This document shows, piece by piece, positions 29,111-39,425 of a stretch of 64,000 bases of DNA. The notes under the pieces were generated by a model, which was given only the letters and a program-made list of their open reading frames with translations, was not told where the DNA came from and ran no database searches. Within the stretch, counting starts at the first letter, position 1, and the number at the start of each line of letters is the position of its first letter. The stretch is from Streptomyces spiramyceticus. Its GTDB lineage: Bacteria; Actinomycetota; Actinomycetes; Streptomycetales; Streptomycetaceae. A program made the position numbers and the translations under genes. The stretch is taken from positions 509,001 through 573,000 of the forward strand of contig NZ_JARBAX010000001.1 in the NCBI RefSeq assembly GCF_028807635.1. The letters are read 5' to 3'.

Positions 29111-31789
29111 CTACGGCCTGCGGGCCGAGGTCACCCGGTAGACGTCGTACACGCCCTCCACGCCCCGTACGGCCTTCAGGACGTGTCCGAGGTGCTTGGG
29201 GTCGCCCATCTCGAAGGTGAAGCGCGAGGTGGCCACCCGGTCACGGGACGTCTGGACGGCCGCGGACAGGATGTTGACGTGCTGGTCGGACAGCACGCGG
29301 GTGACGTCCGAGAGCAGCCGTGACCGGTCGAGCGCCTCGACCTGGATGGCGACCAGGAAGACCGAGGACTGGGTCGGTGCCCACTCGACGTCGAGGATGC
29401 GCTCGGGCTCCTTCGACAGCGACTCGACGTTCACACAGTCCGCGCGGTGAACCGAGACGCCGCTGCCCCGGGTGACAAACCCGATGATGGGGTCGCCGGG
29501 TACGGGCGTACAGCAGCGGGCCAGCTTGACCCACACGTCGTCGACGCCCTTGACGACGACGCCCGGGTCGGCGTTGGCGCGGCGCTTGCCGCGGCCGTGC
29601 GTGGGCGGTGTGCTCTCGGCGATGTCCTCGCTGGCGGCCTCCTCGCCGCCGACGGCCTGCACCAGCTTCTGTACGACGCCCTGCGCGGCCACATGGCCTT
29701 CGCCGATCGCCGCGTACAGGGACGAGATGTCGGGGTAGCGCATCTCGTGCGCGAGGGTGACGAGCGAGTCGCCGGTGAGGATGCGCTGGATCGGCAGGTT
29801 CTGCTTGCGCATGGCGCGCGCGATGGAGTCCTTGCCCTGCTCGATCGCCTCGTCGCGGCGCTCCTTGGAGAACCAGGCGCGGATCTTGTTGCGGGCGCGG
29901 GGCGACTTGACGAAGCCGAGCCAGTCGCGGGAGGGTCCGGCGCCGGCCGCCTTGGAGGTGAAGACCTCCACCAAGTCGCCGTTGTCGAGGGTCGATTCGA
30001 GGGGTACGAGCCGCCCGTTGACCCGCGCCCCTATGGTCCGGTGGCCGACCTCCGTGTGGACGGCGTACGCGAAGTCGACGGGTGTGGCACCGGCCGGGAG
30101 CGCTATGACGTCGCCCTTGGGCGTGAAGACGAAGACCTCGTTGCGGGACAGGTCGAAGCGCAGGGACTCCAGGAACTCGCTGGGGTCCTCGGTCTCTTTC
30201 TGCCAGTCGAGGAGCTGGCGCAGCCACGCCATGTCGTTGACGGTGTCCTGGCCGCGCCCGGTGTTCTTCGGTACGTCGGTACGCACCTTGGAGGCGCCTG
30301 CTACGGCCTCCTGCTTGTACTTCCAGTGGGCGGCGATGCCGTACTCGGCGCGGCGGTGCATGTCGAACGTACGGATCTGGAGCTCGACGGGCTTGCCGCT
30401 GGGGCCGATGACCGTCGTGTGCAGCGACTGGTACATGTTGAACTTGGGCATCGCGATGTAGTCCTTGAACCGGCCGGGGACCGGGTTCCATCGCGCGTGG
30501 ACGGTGCCGAGGGCCGCGTAGCAGTCGCGGACGGTGTCGACAAGTACACGAATGCCCACCAGGTCGTAGATCTCGGCGAAGTCGCGGCCTCGCACGATCA
30601 TCTTCTGGTAGACGCTGTAGTAGTGCTTCGGTCGGCCGGTGACGGTGGCCTTGATGCGGGCGGCGCGCAGGTCGGACTGGACCTCGTCGGTCACTATGGC
30701 GAGGTATTCGTCGCGCTTGGGGGCGCGCTCGGCGACGAGGCGCACGATCTCGTCGTACATCTTGGGGTAGAGGATCGCGAAGGCGAGGTCCTCCAGTTCC
30801 CACTTGATGGTGTTCATGCCCAGGCGGTGGGCCAGGGGCGCGTAGATCTCAAGCGTCTCGCGGGCCTTCTTCTCCTGCTTCTCCCGCTTGAGGTAGCGCA
30901 TGGTGCGCATGTTGTGCAGGCGGTCGGCGAGCTTGATGACCAGGACGCGCGGGTCCTTGGCCATGGCGACGACCATCTTGCGTACGGTCTCCGCCTGTGC
31001 GGCCTCGCCGAACTTGACCTTGTCGAGCTTGGTGACGCCGTCGACGAGGAGCGCGACCTGGTCGCCGAAGTCACGGCGCAGGGTGTCCAGGCCGTACTCG
31101 GTGTCCTCGACGGTGTCGTGCAGCAGACCGGCCATCAGCGTCGCCGGGTCCATGCCGAGCTCGGCGAGGATCGTCGTCACGGCGAGCGGGTGCGTGATGT
31201 ACGGGTCGCCGCTCTTGCGCTTCTGACCGCGGTGCCAGCGCTCGGCGACCTGGTAGGCGCGCTCGATCTGGCGCAGTGTCGCGGTCTCGATCTTGGGGTC
31301 GTTGCCGCGCACGGCCCGCAGGAGCGGTTCGAGGACCGGGTTGTACGGGCTGGAGCGCTGCACTCCGAGACGGGCGAGCCTGGCCCGTACACGGTTGGAG
31401 GAGCCGCCGCCGGTGCGCGGGGTGGAGCCCTGGACGGGCTTGGGCGCGGAGACGGGCGTGATGCCGTTGGCCCTCCCCCAGCCTTCGGCCGGGGGGACCC
31501 CCATCTCGCTCCGCTCGGGGGCGGCCTTGGGCTTGCCGGCCGGTTCGTCGTTCTTCGCGGGAGCCTTCGCGGGAGCGGCGCTCTTCGCGGGCCCGGCTGA
31601 CGCGGCGGGAGGGGCGCTCTTCGCGGGCGGGTTGCTCTTCGCGGGAGCGGGGCCCTTCCCCGGAGCGGGGCTCTTCGCGGGCGCAGCCGAGCCTGCCGCG
31701 GCCTTGTCGGCCTGCTTCGGGTCGGGCTGCGCGGCTGCGGGTCCCCCCGGACGGGCGCTGGGGGAGAGTGGCTGGGCCTCGTCTGGCAA
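29111..31789 (-). CDS. relA: bifunctional (p)ppGpp synthetase/hydrolase
   Basis: Makes and degrades the alarmone (p)ppGpp, which controls growth arrest and antibiotic onset in Streptomyces. It has 892 residues. A long Pro/Ala/Lys-rich N-terminal region (1 to about 135, repeated PAKSAP units) precedes the HD hydrolase domain with intact HDTVEDT, the synthetase domain ([13 protein letters not shown]), TGS and a C-terminal ACT domain. The TTG start (PDEAQPLSP) has GAGGAG upstream; an ATG at 31840 is less likely. The N-terminal region carries a genome repeat in frame (residues 96-105), which may explain why it is longer than the S. coelicolor protein I recall at about 847 residues. Confidence 0.95.
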   Translation of the reverse strand: MPDEAQPLSPSARPGGPAAAQPDPKQADKAAAGSAAPAKSPAPGKGPAPAKSNPPAKSAPPAASAGPAKSAAPAKAPAKNDEPAGKPKAAPERSEMGVPPAEGWGRANGITPVSAPKPVQGSTPRTGGGSSNRVRARLARLGVQRSSPYNPVLEPLLRAVRGNDPKIETATLRQIERAYQVAERWHRGQKRKSGDPYITHPLAVTTILAELGMDPATLMAGLLHDTVEDTEYGLDTLRRDFGDQVALLVDGVTKLDKVKFGEAAQAETVRKMVVAMAKDPRVLVIKLADRLHNMRTMRYLKREKQEKKARETLEIYAPLAHRLGMNTIKWELEDLAFAILYPKMYDEIVRLVAERAPKRDEYLAIVTDEVQSDLRAARIKATVTGRPKHYYSVYQKMIVRGRDFAEIYDLVGIRVLVDTVRDCYAALGTVHARWNPVPGRFKDYIAMPKFNMYQSLHTTVIGPSGKPVELQIRTFDMHRRAEYGIAAHWKYKQEAVAGASKVRTDVPKNTGRGQDTVNDMAWLRQLLDWQKETEDPSEFLESLRFDLSRNEVFVFTPKGDVIALPAGATPVDFAYAVHTEVGHRTIGARVNGRLVPLESTLDNGDLVEVFTSKAAGAGPSRDWLGFVKSPRARNKIRAWFSKERRDEAIEQGKDSIARAMRKQNLPIQRILTGDSLVTLAHEMRYPDISSLYAAIGEGHVAAQGVVQKLVQAVGGEEAASEDIAESTPPTHGRGKRRANADPGVVVKGVDDVWVKLARCCTPVPGDPIIGFVTRGSGVSVHRADCVNVESLSKEPERILDVEWAPTQSSVFLVAIQVEALDRSRLLSDVTRVLSDQHVNILSAAVQTSRDRVATSRFTFEMGDPKHLGHVLKAVRGVEGVYDVYRVTSARRP
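31474..31502. repeat. Streptomyces palindromic repeat inside relA reading frame
   Basis: This 29-base GC palindrome, core CAGCCTTCGGCCGGGGG, differs at one base from the intergenic copy at 58319-58347. In relA it encodes [10 protein letters not shown] (residues 96-105). Confidence 0.75.
31741..31767. repeat. diverged copy of the same palindromic repeat near the relA start
   Basis: gtccccccggacgggcgctg and the following ggggaga keep the two outer arms of the repeat (GTCCCCCCGG and CTGGGGGA) with a changed centre. It encodes about residues 8-17 of Rel[11 protein letters not shown]. Confidence 0.5.
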
Positions 31790-31896
31790 GAGCGCTCCTC
31801 GTGCGGGTCCGGGTCCCCCGGTCAGGCCCGGAAAGTCCATGGTATCGATCCCCGGGCTCCGGTTCGCCCCGGGCCTGTTACTTGGGGGAACGCGAG

Positions 31897-31929
31897 AGGC
31901 GGGCCCGGGAATTCCTCCCGGACCCGCCT
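31897..31929 (-). terminator. apt terminator
   Basis: ggcgggcccggga and tcccggacccgcc form a 13-base stem with one G-T pair around attcc, 20 bases after the apt stop. It separates apt from relA. Confidence 0.65.
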
Positions 31930-31949
31930 TTCCCGTATGTCGATCCTGG

Positions 31950-32495
31950 TCAGACCGTGATCAGGGCCTCCAGCGGAGCGCCCTTGAGGGCCGGTTCCAG
32001 ACGGGCACGCCCGTCGAGGAAACCGAGCTCCATGAGCACCGCGACCCCTGCGACCTGCGCACCTGCCCGCCGGATGAGCTCCAGCGAGGCTTCGGCGGTG
32101 CCGCCGGTGGCGAGGACGTCGTCGATGACCATGACGCGGTCGTCCGCGTTCAGGTCCTCGGCGTGGATCTCGATCTCGGCGGTGCCGTACTCCAGCTCGT
32201 ACGCCTGCTTCAGCGTCGCACCCGGCAGCTTCCCCGCCTTGCGTACGGGGATGAAGCCGAGGCCGGCGCGGATCGCGACCGGCGCGGCCAGGATGAAGCC
32301 GCGCGCTTCCAGGCCGACGACCCGCGTGGCGCCGTACCGTACGCACAGCTCGGCGAGGGCGTCGGTCAGTGCGGTGAACGCCACGGGGTCCGCGAGCAGG
32401 GGGGTGATGTCCTTGAACATCACGCCCGGCTTCGGATAGTCCGGGACGTCCCGGATGCGGCTGAGCAGGAGCTCCTGCGTGCTCGTGCCCGTCAT
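31950..32495 (-). CDS. apt: adenine phosphoribosyltransferase
   Basis: Salvages adenine to AMP with PRPP. The 181-residue product has the PRPP motif [28 protein letters not shown] and [12 protein letters not shown]. The ATG overlaps the secF stop by four bases (ATGA), linking it to the sec genes; the secDF-apt-relA order is common in actinobacteria. Confidence 0.96.
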   Translation of the reverse strand: MTGTSTQELLLSRIRDVPDYPKPGVMFKDITPLLADPVAFTALTDALAELCVRYGATRVVGLEARGFILAAPVAIRAGLGFIPVRKAGKLPGATLKQAYELEYGTAEIEIHAEDLNADDRVMVIDDVLATGGTAEASLELIRRAGAQVAGVAVLMELGFLDGRARLEPALKGAPLEALITV

Positions 32496-33607
32496 CGCCG
32501 CTTCCCCGAAGGCTTGCCGCGGCCACCACTGCGCCCACGGGGCCGGCCGACGACCGCACCGGCGGTCTCGGCGTCGTCCTCGAACCGGTCCTGCGGCCCG
32601 TCCGGGCCGTCGGAGTCCTCCGCCGACTCGCCCTTGGCGGCAGCGGCCGCCCGCTTGGCGAGCACCCGCTTCTTCAGGGCCTTCATCTGCGGCTCGCGCT
32701 CCTTCAGGTCGGCGACCAGCGGAGTGGCGATGAAGATCGAGGAGTACGCACCGGCGGCGAGGCCGACGAACAGCGACAGCGAGATGTCGTTGAGCATGCC
32801 CGCGCCCAGCACACCGCCACCGATGAACAGCAGGCCCGCCACCGGGAGCAGCGCGACGACGGTGGTGTTGATGGAACGCACCAGGGTGCCATTGAGGCTG
32901 CGGTTGGCGATCTCGCTGTACGTCCAGCGGGTCTGCTTGGTGATGTCCTTCGCGCCCTCCTTGAGACCGTCGAAGACGACGACGGTGTCGTAGAGGGAGT
33001 AACCAAGGATGGTGAGCAGACCGATCACGGTGCCTGGGGTGACCTCGAAGCCGACCAGTGCGTACACACCGACGGTGATGGTGAGGTCGTGGATCAGGGC
33101 GATGAGGGCGGCCACGGCCATGCGCCACTCGAAGGCGATGGCCAGGTAGATCACCACCAGGATCATGAAGATCGCGAGACCGGTCCAGGCCTTGTTGGCG
33201 ATCTGCTCACCCCAGCTGGGGCCGACCAGTTCGGCGTTGATGGACTCTGCCGTGACGCCCAGTTCCTCGGCGAGCTTGTCCTCGACCGGACTGGAGCTCT
33301 TGGTGTCCAGACCACTGATCTGGATGCGCATGCCGCCGTTGCCGAGCTCCTGGACGATCGCGTCGTGCCCGGAGGCCTTTTCGGCCTCCTCCTGGACCTG
33401 CGCGACCGACACATCGGTCTTGGGCGTGGTGAAGACGGCACCGCCCTCGAACTCGATGCCCATGACCAGACCCCGTACCGCCAGGCCGACGATGGCCGTG
33501 ATGGTGATCAGGATCGAGATGCCGTACCAGATCATCCGCTTGCCGACGAAGTCGTAACCGACCTCACCGCGGTACAGGCGGGCGCCGATGCTGCCGAGTC
33601 GAGACAT
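32492..33607 (-). CDS. secF: protein translocase subunit SecF
   Basis: Membrane part of the SecDF motor that uses the proton gradient to pull proteins out. It has 371 residues with six helices, the first near residues 25-45. The periplasmic P4 loop includes GIEFEGGAVF, and the C-terminal block has GYSLYDTVVVFDGLKEG, TRSINTT-like (LVRSINTTVVALLPV) and SLFVGLAAGAYSSIFIA. A charged, Gly/Arg-rich tail follows. It begins one base after the secD stop. Confidence 0.96.
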   Translation of the reverse strand: MSRLGSIGARLYRGEVGYDFVGKRMIWYGISILITITAIVGLAVRGLVMGIEFEGGAVFTTPKTDVSVAQVQEEAEKASGHDAIVQELGNGGMRIQISGLDTKSSSPVEDKLAEELGVTAESINAELVGPSWGEQIANKAWTGLAIFMILVVIYLAIAFEWRMAVAALIALIHDLTITVGVYALVGFEVTPGTVIGLLTILGYSLYDTVVVFDGLKEGAKDITKQTRWTYSEIANRSLNGTLVRSINTTVVALLPVAGLLFIGGGVLGAGMLNDISLSLFVGLAAGAYSSIFIATPLVADLKEREPQMKALKKRVLAKRAAAAAKGESAEDSDGPDGPQDRFEDDAETAGAVVGRPRGRSGGRGKPSGKRR

Positions 33608-33608
33608 C

Positions 33609-35354
33609 TCAGGCCTCCTTCGTGTCGATGGGGGCGGAGACGCGACGCGTGCGGCGCAGCGGGGGCTGGACGCCGAGTCGCTTCGGGTCCAGGCCGGACC
33701 ACGGGTGGCCACGGCCGAAGAACTCCGTACGGGCCAGCAGGGTCATCAGCGGCTTCGTGAAGAGGAACACCACGACCACGTCGAGCAGGGTGGTCAGGCC
33801 GAGCGTGAACGCGAAGCCCTGGACCTTGCCGACGGTCACGAGGAACAGCACTGCGGCGGCGAGGAACGACACGAAGTCGGAGACCATGATGGTGCGCCGG
33901 GCACGCGGCCAGGCACGCTCGACGGCCGGCCGGAGCGTACGGCCCTCGCGGATCTCGTCACGGATGCGTTCGAAGTACACGATGAACGAGTCCGCGGTGA
34001 TACCGATCGCGACGATGGCACCGCACACCGCGGGCAGGTTCAGCGCGAAGCCGATGCCCGGGCCGAGCAGCGTCATGATCGTGTACGTGAGGACCGCCGA
34101 GACCAGGAGGCTGACGATCGCAACGAACGCCAGGCCGCGGTAGTAGGCGACCAGGTAGATGACGACCAGGGCGAGACCGATCGCACCGGCGATCAGACCG
34201 GCCTTGAGCTGCTCGCTGCCGAGCGCCGGGCTGACGGTGGTGACGCTGTCCTCGTCGAAGGAGAGCGGGAGCGCACCATAGGAAAGGATGTTGGCCAGTT
34301 CCTGGGCGGATTCCTGGGTGAAGCTGCCGGTGATCTCGGCGTTGGCGCTCAGGGTCTGGTTGACCGTGGGGGCCGAGACGACCTCGCCGTCGAGGACGAT
34401 GGCGAACTGGTTCTGCGGCTGCTGCTGCTGAGACAGCTTGCTGGTGATCTTCTGGAACTTCTTGGAGCCACCGTCGGTGAACTCCATGTTGACCTTCCAG
34501 AGGCCTCGCTGGGTGTCCAGCTGGGCACTGGCGTCGTCGACGTCCTTGCCGTTGACCTCGGCCGGGCCCAGGATGTACTTCTCCCATTGGCCTGCGGTGT
34601 CCTTGCCACAGGCGACCGCCGGGTCCTCGGGCCTGACGCCCTCACCGGCCTTGACGCGCTGGGCCTCCTTGGTGCAGTCGAGGGCCAGGAACTTCTCCTG
34701 AAGCTTGGTGACCTCGGGGTCCGCCGAAGGTGTGGGCGAAGGCTTGGTGCTCGCGTCCGGGCTCTTGGACGGGCTGCCCGTCGGAGTCGGCGTCGGGGCC
34801 TTGAGCGCGTCCGTGACGGCGCGGCCCTGAGTGGTGGGGCTGGTCGACGGGGTGGCGGTCGGCGTGGACTTGTCCTTGTCGCCGTCCTTGCCGCTCGTCG
34901 AGGCACTCGGGGAGGGAGTGGCCTTGGGGTCCGGCGTCGGGGTGCCGGCGGCGAGCGTCAGCACCGGCCGGAAGTAGAGCTGAGCGGTGGTACCGACCTG
35001 CTCCCGGGCCTGCTTCTCGTTCGTCCCCTTGGGGATGTTGACGATGATGTGCTCTTCGCCCTGGGTCTGAACCTCGGCTTCGGAGACACCCAGACCGTTG
35101 ACGCGGCGGTCGATGATCCCGACCGCGGTGTCCATGTTGGTCTTGTTGACCGCGTTGGGCCTGCCGGGCTCGCTCTTCGCCTTGAGCGTGATGCTCGTAC
35201 CGCCGGCGAGGTCGATGCCGAGGCGCGGTGTGAGCTCACCGGCCGCGAACATCCCGCCGGTGAGGGCGACCATGGCGATCAGGATCAGAGCCAGGGCACG
35301 CCCTGGCCTCCCCGGAGCGCCCGCGGGCCTGCGGCCCTTCTTCGGTGCTGCCAC
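33609..35354 (-). CDS. secD: protein translocase subunit SecD
   Basis: Partner of SecF. It has 581 residues. Helix 1 is at about 20-40, followed by the P1 head base with GIDLAGGTSITLKA. A Thr/Pro/Ser/Lys-rich insert (about 137-213) lies within the P1 region and is absent from E. coli SecD. C-terminal helices carry LPLSF, ADSFIVYFERIRDE and FVSFLAAAVLFL. GTG start (AAPKKGRRPAG). Two hairpins lie between it and yajC. Confidence 0.95.
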   Translation of the reverse strand: MAAPKKGRRPAGAPGRPGRALALILIAMVALTGGMFAAGELTPRLGIDLAGGTSITLKAKSEPGRPNAVNKTNMDTAVGIIDRRVNGLGVSEAEVQTQGEEHIIVNIPKGTNEKQAREQVGTTAQLYFRPVLTLAAGTPTPDPKATPSPSASTSGKDGDKDKSTPTATPSTSPTTQGRAVTDALKAPTPTPTGSPSKSPDASTKPSPTPSADPEVTKLQEKFLALDCTKEAQRVKAGEGVRPEDPAVACGKDTAGQWEKYILGPAEVNGKDVDDASAQLDTQRGLWKVNMEFTDGGSKKFQKITSKLSQQQQPQNQFAIVLDGEVVSAPTVNQTLSANAEITGSFTQESAQELANILSYGALPLSFDEDSVTTVSPALGSEQLKAGLIAGAIGLALVVIYLVAYYRGLAFVAIVSLLVSAVLTYTIMTLLGPGIGFALNLPAVCGAIVAIGITADSFIVYFERIRDEIREGRTLRPAVERAWPRARRTIMVSDFVSFLAAAVLFLVTVGKVQGFAFTLGLTTLLDVVVVFLFTKPLMTLLARTEFFGRGHPWSGLDPKRLGVQPPLRRTRRVSAPIDTKEA

Positions 35355-35376
35355 CTTCTCGTTTCTCCCTGTCCAA

Positions 35377-35408
35377 CCGCCCCCGCGCCGGGTGAGCGCC
35401 GGGGGCGG
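35377..35408. other. GC-rich hairpin in secD 5' region
   Basis: ccgcccccg at 35377 pairs with cgggggcgg ending at 35408, with a short inner stem. It lies 22 bases upstream of the secD start. It could affect secD translation or weaken read-through from yajC. Confidence 0.45.
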
Positions 35409-35450
35409 CCACGAAGTATGTGGGGCCCAGCCCCGCAGAAGCAGAAGTCG

Positions 35451-35502
35451 GCACGGTCCGGGGACCGCGGTACGCCGGTGGGCGTCGCCGCGGTCCCCGT
35501 GC
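35451..35502 (-). terminator. hairpin after yajC, possible attenuator before secD
   Basis: ggggaccgcgg at 35460-35470 pairs with ccgcggtcccc; the arms extend outward to gcacgg / ccgtgc with a four-base bulge. It sits within five bases of the yajC stop. No U run follows, so partial read-through into secD is likely. Confidence 0.5.
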
Positions 35503-35506
35503 GTGA

Positions 35507-35995
35507 CTACTTGGCGTCGCCCTCGCCGTCGGCCTTCTTGTCCTTCGGCTCGTCGCCGGCCGCGGCGACAACGTCGTCCGCCTCGTCGGCCTTGTCCGCC
35601 TCGGGCTTCTTGCCGAGGTCGATGCGCGCGTCGCCGTCCGCGTCCGCATCTGCGGCTTCGGTCAGCGAGGAGGCGTCGTCCGGGACGAGGGGAGCGTCGG
35701 TCTTGAGGTCGTCCGCGCCGTGGACGATGCGGTTGTACTCCTCGTCGCCGAGGACGGCGCCGACGGAGTTCTTCGCGTAGACGGCGTGCACGCCGGGCGC
35801 GACCTCGAGCAGGATCGTGTCGTCGTGGACTTCCTTGACGGTCGCGTACATGCCCCCGATCGTCCGGATGCCGGTGCCGGGCTGCATCTCGTTGCGCATC
35901 TGCGCAGCCGCCTGCTGCTTCTTCTTGGCGGACCGGGTCATCAGGAACATGGCCCCGATGAGCACGATGAAGGGGAGGAGGGTCACGATATCCAC
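35507..35995 (-). CDS. yajC: preprotein translocase subunit YajC
   Basis: Small accessory subunit of SecDF-YajC. It has 162 residues: an N-terminal helix IVTLLPFIVLIGAMFLM, the basic RSAKKKQQAAAQMRNEM segment, the domain GIRTIGGMYATVKEV, and a long acidic, Lys/Asp-rich tail typical of actinobacteria. I chose the GTG (DIVTLLPF) because AAGGA lies upstream and the family begins directly before the helix; a longer reading frame to 36076 exists. Confidence 0.92.
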   Translation of the reverse strand: MDIVTLLPFIVLIGAMFLMTRSAKKKQQAAAQMRNEMQPGTGIRTIGGMYATVKEVHDDTILLEVAPGVHAVYAKNSVGAVLGDEEYNRIVHGADDLKTDAPLVPDDASSLTEAADADADGDARIDLGKKPEADKADEADDVVAAAGDEPKDKKADGEGDAK

Positions 35996-36160
35996 GGGAC
36001 GAAATTCCTTCGCACGACCGCGCTGGGAGGCGGCCTGATCTACGGGGGTGGGCACGCCGACCTGGAAGGGCGGCATCGGCGGAGTCTAAGCGAGTCCGCA
36101 TCAATGGAACAACGCCCAGCATCGCATCGTGGTTCCTTGCCGGGCGAGCCTCCCGCGCCG

Positions 36161-37228
36161 TCAGGCCCCGAAGAGGCCCTGTTGTCCGCTTCCGCCGGGT
36201 CCGTGCTGGGGCGGCACCAGCCCCAGATGCGCCCATGCTGCGGGCGTGGCCACCCGCCCGCGCGGGGTACGGGCCAGCAAGCCCTCCCGTACGAGAAAGG
36301 GCTCGGCCACCTCTTCGACGGTTTCCCGCTCCTCCCCCACGGCCACCGCGAGCGTCGACAGCCCCACCGGTCCGCCGCTGAACAGCTTCAGCAGGGCACC
36401 GAGGACGGCGCGGTCGAGGCGGTCCAGGCCCCGGGCGTCGACCTCGTACACCTTGAGGGCGGCGGCGGCGATGTCGCGGTTTATGACGCCGTCGGCCTTG
36501 ACCTGGGCATAGTCCCGGACGCGGCGCAGCAGGCGGTTCGCGATGCGGGGCGTGCCCCGGGAGCGTCCGGCGATCTCGGCGGCGCCCTCCACGTCGATCT
36601 CGACGTCGAGGAGACGGGCGGAGCGGTGGATGACCCGCTCCAGCTCGGCCGGTTCGTAGAACTCCATGTGCCCGGTGAAGCCGAAACGGTCGCGCAGCGG
36701 GGGCGGCAGCAGGCCGGCCCTGGTGGTGGCGCCGACGAGGGTGAACGGCGGCAGTTCGAGCGGGATGGCGGTGGCGCCGGGGCCCTTGCCGACGATGACG
36801 TCGACACGGAAGTCCTCCATGGCCATGTAGAGCATCTCTTCCGCCGGGCGGGACATCCGGTGGATCTCGTCGAGGAAGAGGACCTCGCCCTCCTGGAGGG
36901 AGGAGAGGATCGCGGCGAGGTCGCCGGCGTGCTGGATGGCGGGGCCCGAGGTGATGCGGATCGGGGCGTTCATCTCGGCCGCGATGATCATGGAGAGGGT
37001 GGTCTTGCCGAGTCCGGGGGCGCCGGAGAGCAGCACGTGATCGGCGGTGGCGCCGCGTGCGCGGGCCGCGCGCAGGACCAGGTCGAGCTGCTCGCGGACC
37101 TTCTCCTGGCCGACGAACTCGTCGAGGTCCTTCGGGCGCAGCGCGGCCTCGACGGCCTGGTCCTCGCCGTCGGCGCCGGAGTCGACCAGGCGCTGGTCGA
37201 TGTCGGGTCCGGTCTCGTCCCAGTTCAT
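36161..37228 (-). CDS. ruvB: Holliday junction DNA helicase RuvB
   Basis: Hexameric AAA+ branch-migration motor. It has 355 residues with Walker [13 protein letters not shown], Walker [10 protein letters not shown], sensor 1 VGATTRAG, the Arg finger in PPPLRDRFG, and the C-terminal winged helix with [13 protein letters not shown] start [11 protein letters not shown]. It is the last gene of ruvC-ruvA-ruvB. Confidence 0.97.
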   Translation of the reverse strand: MNWDETGPDIDQRLVDSGADGEDQAVEAALRPKDLDEFVGQEKVREQLDLVLRAARARGATADHVLLSGAPGLGKTTLSMIIAAEMNAPIRITSGPAIQHAGDLAAILSSLQEGEVLFLDEIHRMSRPAEEMLYMAMEDFRVDVIVGKGPGATAIPLELPPFTLVGATTRAGLLPPPLRDRFGFTGHMEFYEPAELERVIHRSARLLDVEIDVEGAAEIAGRSRGTPRIANRLLRRVRDYAQVKADGVINRDIAAAALKVYEVDARGLDRLDRAVLGALLKLFSGGPVGLSTLAVAVGEERETVEEVAEPFLVREGLLARTPRGRVATPAAWAHLGLVPPQHGPGGSGQQGLFGA

Positions 37229-37280
37229 GTACGGATCTCAGTTCTCGCGGTCAGCATTCGTGCGGGCGGCGTTCATGCGG

Positions 37281-37910
37281 TCAGCGGGCGCGGTTGAGGG
37301 TCTGGAGCGCGGCACGCAGCAGTTGCGGTACGGGCGGCTGGTTGCCCCCGGCGAGGGCGGCCTCGGCCTGCGGTGTGACAGCGGCGACCGCTTCCTCCGC
37401 CTCGCGGGACGCGTACCCGAGGCCGATGAGCGCGGCCTGCAGCTGCTCCCCCCACGGCGCGGGCCCCGATGCGACACGCTGGGCGCCCAGGTGTGCGCCG
37501 GTGCCGAGCGGTGCGCCGAGGCGGTCCTTGAGTTCGAGGAGAAGCTTCTGGGCGCCCTTCTTGCCGATGCCGGGCACCGCGGTGAGCGCCTTCTCGTCGC
37601 CGGTGGACACGGCGACGCGCAGCGCGTCCGGGGAGTGCACGGCGAGCATGGCCTGGGCGAGCCGGGGGCCGACGCCGCTGGCGGTCTGCAGGAGCTCGAA
37701 GACCTGCCGCTCGTCGTCGTCCGCGAAGCCGTACAGGGTGAGCGAGTCTTCCCGTACGACCAGGGAGGTCGCGAGCTTCGCGTCCTGGCCGATGCGCAGC
37801 GTGGACAGCGTGTTCGGCGTGCACTGCACGGACATGCCGATGCCGCCGACCTCGATGACGGCCGTGGTCGGGGCGAGTGCGGCGACCGGGCCGCTGACGA
37901 ACGCGATCAT
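37281..37910 (-). CDS. ruvA: Holliday junction DNA-binding protein RuvA
   Basis: Tetrameric junction-binding partner of RuvB. The 209-residue product has an OB domain ([12 protein letters not shown] to about 65), two helix-hairpin-helix motifs ([13 protein letters not shown] and [16 protein letters not shown]), and the flexible linker to the RuvB-binding domain III ([18 protein letters not shown]). The ATG overlaps the ruvC stop. Confidence 0.96.
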   Translation of the reverse strand: MIAFVSGPVAALAPTTAVIEVGGIGMSVQCTPNTLSTLRIGQDAKLATSLVVREDSLTLYGFADDDERQVFELLQTASGVGPRLAQAMLAVHSPDALRVAVSTGDEKALTAVPGIGKKGAQKLLLELKDRLGAPLGTGAHLGAQRVASGPAPWGEQLQAALIGLGYASREAEEAVAAVTPQAEAALAGGNQPPVPQLLRAALQTLNRAR

Positions 37911-38452
37911 CGCGTGACCTTCCGTACGGGGATGCGGGGGGCGCGGGCCGCGGCGTGCGCCTGCTGGAGGCGGTTGAGCGCGGGAGCGCGCCAGATGTGG
38001 CAGATGGCGAGCGCGAGCGCGTCGGCGGCGTCGGCGGGTTTGGGCGGGGCGTCGAGTCGTAGCAGCCGGGTCACCATGGCGCCGACCTGGTCCTTGTCGG
38101 CCCGGCCGCTGCCGGTGACCGCCGCCTTCACCTCGCTCGGTGTGTGCAGGGCGACGGGCAGTCCGCGGCGGGCCGCGCAGAGCATCGCGACGGCGCTGGC
38201 CTGTGCGGTGCCCATGACCGTACGGACGTTGTGCTGGCTGAACACCCGCTCCACGGCGACGAATTCGGGCTCGTACTCGTCGAGCCACTGCTCGATGCCC
38301 CGCTCGATGGCGACCAGCCGCTCGCCGAGCTCGGCGTCCGCCGCCGTACGGACGACTCCGACGCCGGCCATCTTCAGGGGGCGGCCGGCGACGCCTTCCA
38401 CCACACCGACACCGCACCGGGTCAGCCCCGGGTCCACGCCGAGTACACGCAT
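37907..38452 (-). CDS. ruvC: crossover junction endodeoxyribonuclease RuvC
   Basis: Resolves Holliday junctions. It has 181 residues with the first catalytic Asp in [10 protein letters not shown] (residue 7), the Glu in [11 protein letters not shown], and the pair in [13 protein letters not shown] chose the ATG at 38452, which gives the family start MRVLGVDPG; upstream codons in frame have no homology. First gene of ruvCAB. Confidence 0.96.
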   Translation of the reverse strand: MRVLGVDPGLTRCGVGVVEGVAGRPLKMAGVGVVRTAADAELGERLVAIERGIEQWLDEYEPEFVAVERVFSQHNVRTVMGTAQASAVAMLCAARRGLPVALHTPSEVKAAVTGSGRADKDQVGAMVTRLLRLDAPPKPADAADALALAICHIWRAPALNRLQQAHAAARAPRIPVRKVTR

Positions 38453-38532
38453 CGCGCCCCTCCCCCCACTCGACCAACTGTTCCTGCGTCCATGCCTGAT
38501 CAGCACAGTAGCGGCTGGCTCTGACAACGCAC

Positions 38533-38569
38533 GGACGGGCCGCCGGGAGCGTGTCCCGTCGGCCCGTCC
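38533..38569 (-). terminator. yebC terminator
   Basis: ggacgggcc pairs with ggcccgtcc, with an inner ggga/tccc stem. It lies 38 bases beyond the yebC stop. Confidence 0.65.
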
Positions 38570-38606
38570 ATGCTTCTTAAGGCACTGTCGACGTGCTGAT
38601 CAACCC

Positions 38607-39362
38607 TCAGGCCGCGTCGACCTTCTCCATGACCTCGTCCGAGACGTCGAAGTTGGCGAAGACGTTCTGCACGTCGTCACTGTCCTCCAGCGCGTCGATG
38701 AGCTTGAAGATCTTCCGCGCGCCTTCCTCGTCGAGCTCGACCTGCATGGTCGGGACGAAGTTGGCGTCGGCCGAGTCGTAGTCGATGCCGGCGTCCTGGA
38801 GCGCGGTGCGGACCGCGACCAGGTCGGTGGCCTCGCTCAGGACCTCGAAGGACTCACCGAGGTCGTTGACCTCCTCGGCGCCCGCCTCCAGGACGGCGTC
38901 CAGGACCTCGTCCTCGGACAGCTCGCCCTTGGGGACGATGACAACGCCCTTGCGGTTGAAGAGGTACGAGACGGAACCCGGGTCGGCCATCGAACCGCCG
39001 TTGCGGGTCATGGCGACACGTACGTCGGAGGCGGCACGGTTGCGGTTGTCGGTGAGGCACTCGATGAGCACCGCGACACCGTTCGGGCCGTAGCCTTCGT
39101 ACATGATCGTCTGGTAGTCGACGCCGCCCGCCTCAAGACCGCCACCGCGCTTGACCGCGGAGTCGATGTTCTTGTTGGGGACGGAGCTCTTCTTCGCCTT
39201 CTGGATGGCGTCGACGAGCGTCGGGTTGCCCTCGGGGTCGATGCCGCCGGTACGCGCGGCGACCTCGATGTTCTTGATCAGCTTCGCGAAGAGCTTGCCG
39301 CGCTTGGCATCGATCACGGCCTTCTTGTGCTTCGTCGTAGCCCATTTAGAGTGGCCGGACAT
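38607..39362 (-). CDS. yebC: YebC/PmpR-family transcriptional regulator
   Basis: Conserved protein now linked to translation of polyproline stretches as well as transcription; it is upstream of ruvC in many bacteria, as here. It has 251 residues with [15 protein letters not shown] at the start, then [18 protein letters not shown] and a C-terminal acidic ending. ATG start. Not overlapping its neighbours. Confidence 0.96.
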   Translation of the reverse strand: MSGHSKWATTKHKKAVIDAKRGKLFAKLIKNIEVAARTGGIDPEGNPTLVDAIQKAKKSSVPNKNIDSAVKRGGGLEAGGVDYQTIMYEGYGPNGVAVLIECLTDNRNRAASDVRVAMTRNGGSMADPGSVSYLFNRKGVVIVPKGELSEDEVLDAVLEAGAEEVNDLGESFEVLSEATDLVAVRTALQDAGIDYDSADANFVPTMQVELDEEGARKIFKLIDALEDSDDVQNVFANFDVSDEVMEKVDAA

Positions 39363-39425
39363 CCGCCTGTCTCCTTCGCGTAACCAACTTCTGCTGCGTT
39401 CGCCAGAGATCCTACCGGGATACGG

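Noticed and set aside
31790..31840. Upstream ATG of relA adding 17 residues
   Set aside because: The TTG at 31789 has a GAGGAG site at good distance and gives the PDEAQ start I recall for Streptomyces RelA.
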